DNA of 64,000 bases. It comes from an uncultured Prevotella sp. (GTDB taxonomy: Bacteria > Bacteroidota > Bacteroidia > Bacteroidales > Bacteroidaceae). A program made the translations under genes and the position numbers. This document shows, piece by piece, positions 63,433-64,000 of this stretch (within the stretch, counting starts at the first letter, position 1; each line of letters begins with the position of its first letter). The stretch covers positions 62,001-126,000 of the forward strand of contig CALIZL010000020.1 of the NCBI GenBank assembly GCA_938028745.1, in the 5' to 3' direction. The notes under the pieces were generated by a model, which saw nothing but the letters and a program-made list of their open reading frames with translations, was not told the origin of the DNA and made no database searches.

Positions 63433-64000
63433 TTAATCTTTTATTATTGGTAATTTTATCGTAAACGTTGTTCCTTTGCCGTATTCGCTCTCTACGGAAA
63501 TCTCACCTTTGTGTACGTCTATTATCTTTTTTACGTAAGCGAGCCCCAGTCCGAAACCTTTCACATTGTGAAGGTTGCCTGTATGAACACGGAAGAACTT
63601 CTCAAACACTTTCTTTAAATTATCTTTCTTTATGCCGATACCCGTATCTCGCACCGAAAGGTAAAGGTGGTCGTCATCGTTCCATGTGCGAAGGTATATG
63701 TCCAGTGGGCCATCGGGTTTCTTATACTTCACTGCATTGTCCATCAAGTTGAAGATGGCGTTTTGGAAGTGCATTTCATCTACATAGATGGTAGAGTCTA
63801 TCGCCTCTATGTCCGTATATATCTTACCACCCGTATGTTCAACTCTTAGCGTGAATGTGTGTGCAATATTCTCGACCATTTCGTTGAGGTCGAGCTGTTT
63901 CATGTTGAAGATGGCCTTCTTCTTGTCGAAGAGCGACATCTGCAAAACCTTCTCAACAAGGAACCGTAAGCGTTTCGACTCGTCGTTTATAACGCCCCCT
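63433..64000 (-). CDS. Sensor histidine kinase (RprX-like), C-terminal part
   Basis: The C-terminal 188 codons or so of a minus-strand kinase gene that continues beyond the right edge. The ATPase boxes are present: N box FNLMDNAVKYKK, G1 SVRDTGIGIKKDN, F box FEKFFRVHTG and G2 GFGLGLAYVKKII. The frame is open to base 64000 (SKRLRFLVEKVLQMSLFDKK near the edge), so the part upstream of 63945 is coding too. The phospho-accepting His region and sensor domain are outside the window. It is paired with the response regulator at 62729. Confidence 0.9.
   Translation of the reverse strand, partial: GGVINDESKRLRFLVEKVLQMSLFDKKKAIFNMKQLDLNEMVENIAHTFTLRVEHTGGKIYTDIEAIDSTIYVDEMHFQNAIFNLMDNAVKYKKPDGPLDIYLRTWNDDDHLYLSVRDTGIGIKKDNLKKVFEKFFRVHTGNLHNVKGFGLGLAYVKKIIDVHKGEISVESEYGKGTTFTIKLPIIKD

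Overview
The window is a stretch of a Bacteroidales chromosome, most likely Prevotella or a close relative. The evidence is Bacteroidetes-type promoters (TAnnTTTG at -7, sometimes with TTTG 19 bases upstream), lineage-typical families (DUF2723/GT117 membrane protein, DUF4491, DUF4468, Porin_10-type porin, OMP_b-brl_3 receptors, GHL10 hydrolase, RprX/RprY two-component system), a Rho factor with a long disordered N-terminal insert, and a cell-envelope-rich gene set. No rRNA, tRNA, CRISPR array or prophage was recognised. I support 47 protein genes, two of them cut by the window edges.

Layout. 1-5.1 kb (minus strand): polysaccharide deacetylase (partial), DUF2723 protein, rlmH, DUF4491. 5.4-11 kb (plus): phosphoglucomutase/phosphomannomutase, an outer-membrane receptor-like barrel, a small unknown, tcdA. 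12.3-23.8 kb (minus): rpsA, a fur-purA-hisS-fur cluster, a HEAT-repeat protein, dipeptidyl-peptidase III, an AraC-type regulator, rho. 25-30 kb: a second receptor-like barrel and a GHL10 hydrolase. 30-37 kb (plus): small barrel, DUF4468, small membrane protein, putative porin, then transketolase and ribose-5-phosphate isomerase B. 39-47.3 kb (plus): RsmF-like rRNA methyltransferase, thyA, folA, a TrpF-like protein, pabA/trpG, LTA-synthase-like protein, PAP2 phosphatase, nucleotidyltransferase. 48-59 kb: a Crp-type regulator with lepA, a lipoprotein, the pflB-pflA fermentation pair, a GH13 amylase fused to an AlaX-like domain, fabD and an orphan. 60.8-64 kb: rpsF-rpsR-rplI, a small membrane protein, and rprY with a partial sensor kinase.

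Functional themes are translation and RNA (S1, S6, S18, L9, HisS, LepA, RlmH, RsmF-like, TcdA, Rho), nucleotide and folate metabolism (PurA, ThyA, FolA, PabA), sugar phosphate metabolism (phosphohexomutase, Tkt, RpiB, amylase), anaerobic pyruvate cleavage (PflB/PflA), and envelope construction.

The most unusual content is non-coding. Five copies of a composite intergenic element (about 11.1-12.2, 24.5-25.1, 37.2-38.8, 47.4-48.3 and 59.4-60.7 kb) share the same order of parts: transposase-start debris, a conserved TCGCGA block, a 22-bp tandem array, a conserved block of about 180 bp, a further block, and a GAGTTTGTGAGTT-like tandem array. One part or another is missing in individual copies. 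A second, MITE-like family with TTAACCCAAATCGGT ends begins exactly on the stop codons of two genes. The most notable coding oddities are the GH13-AlaX fusion and a TrpF-like protein that lacks catalytic and phosphate-binding residues.
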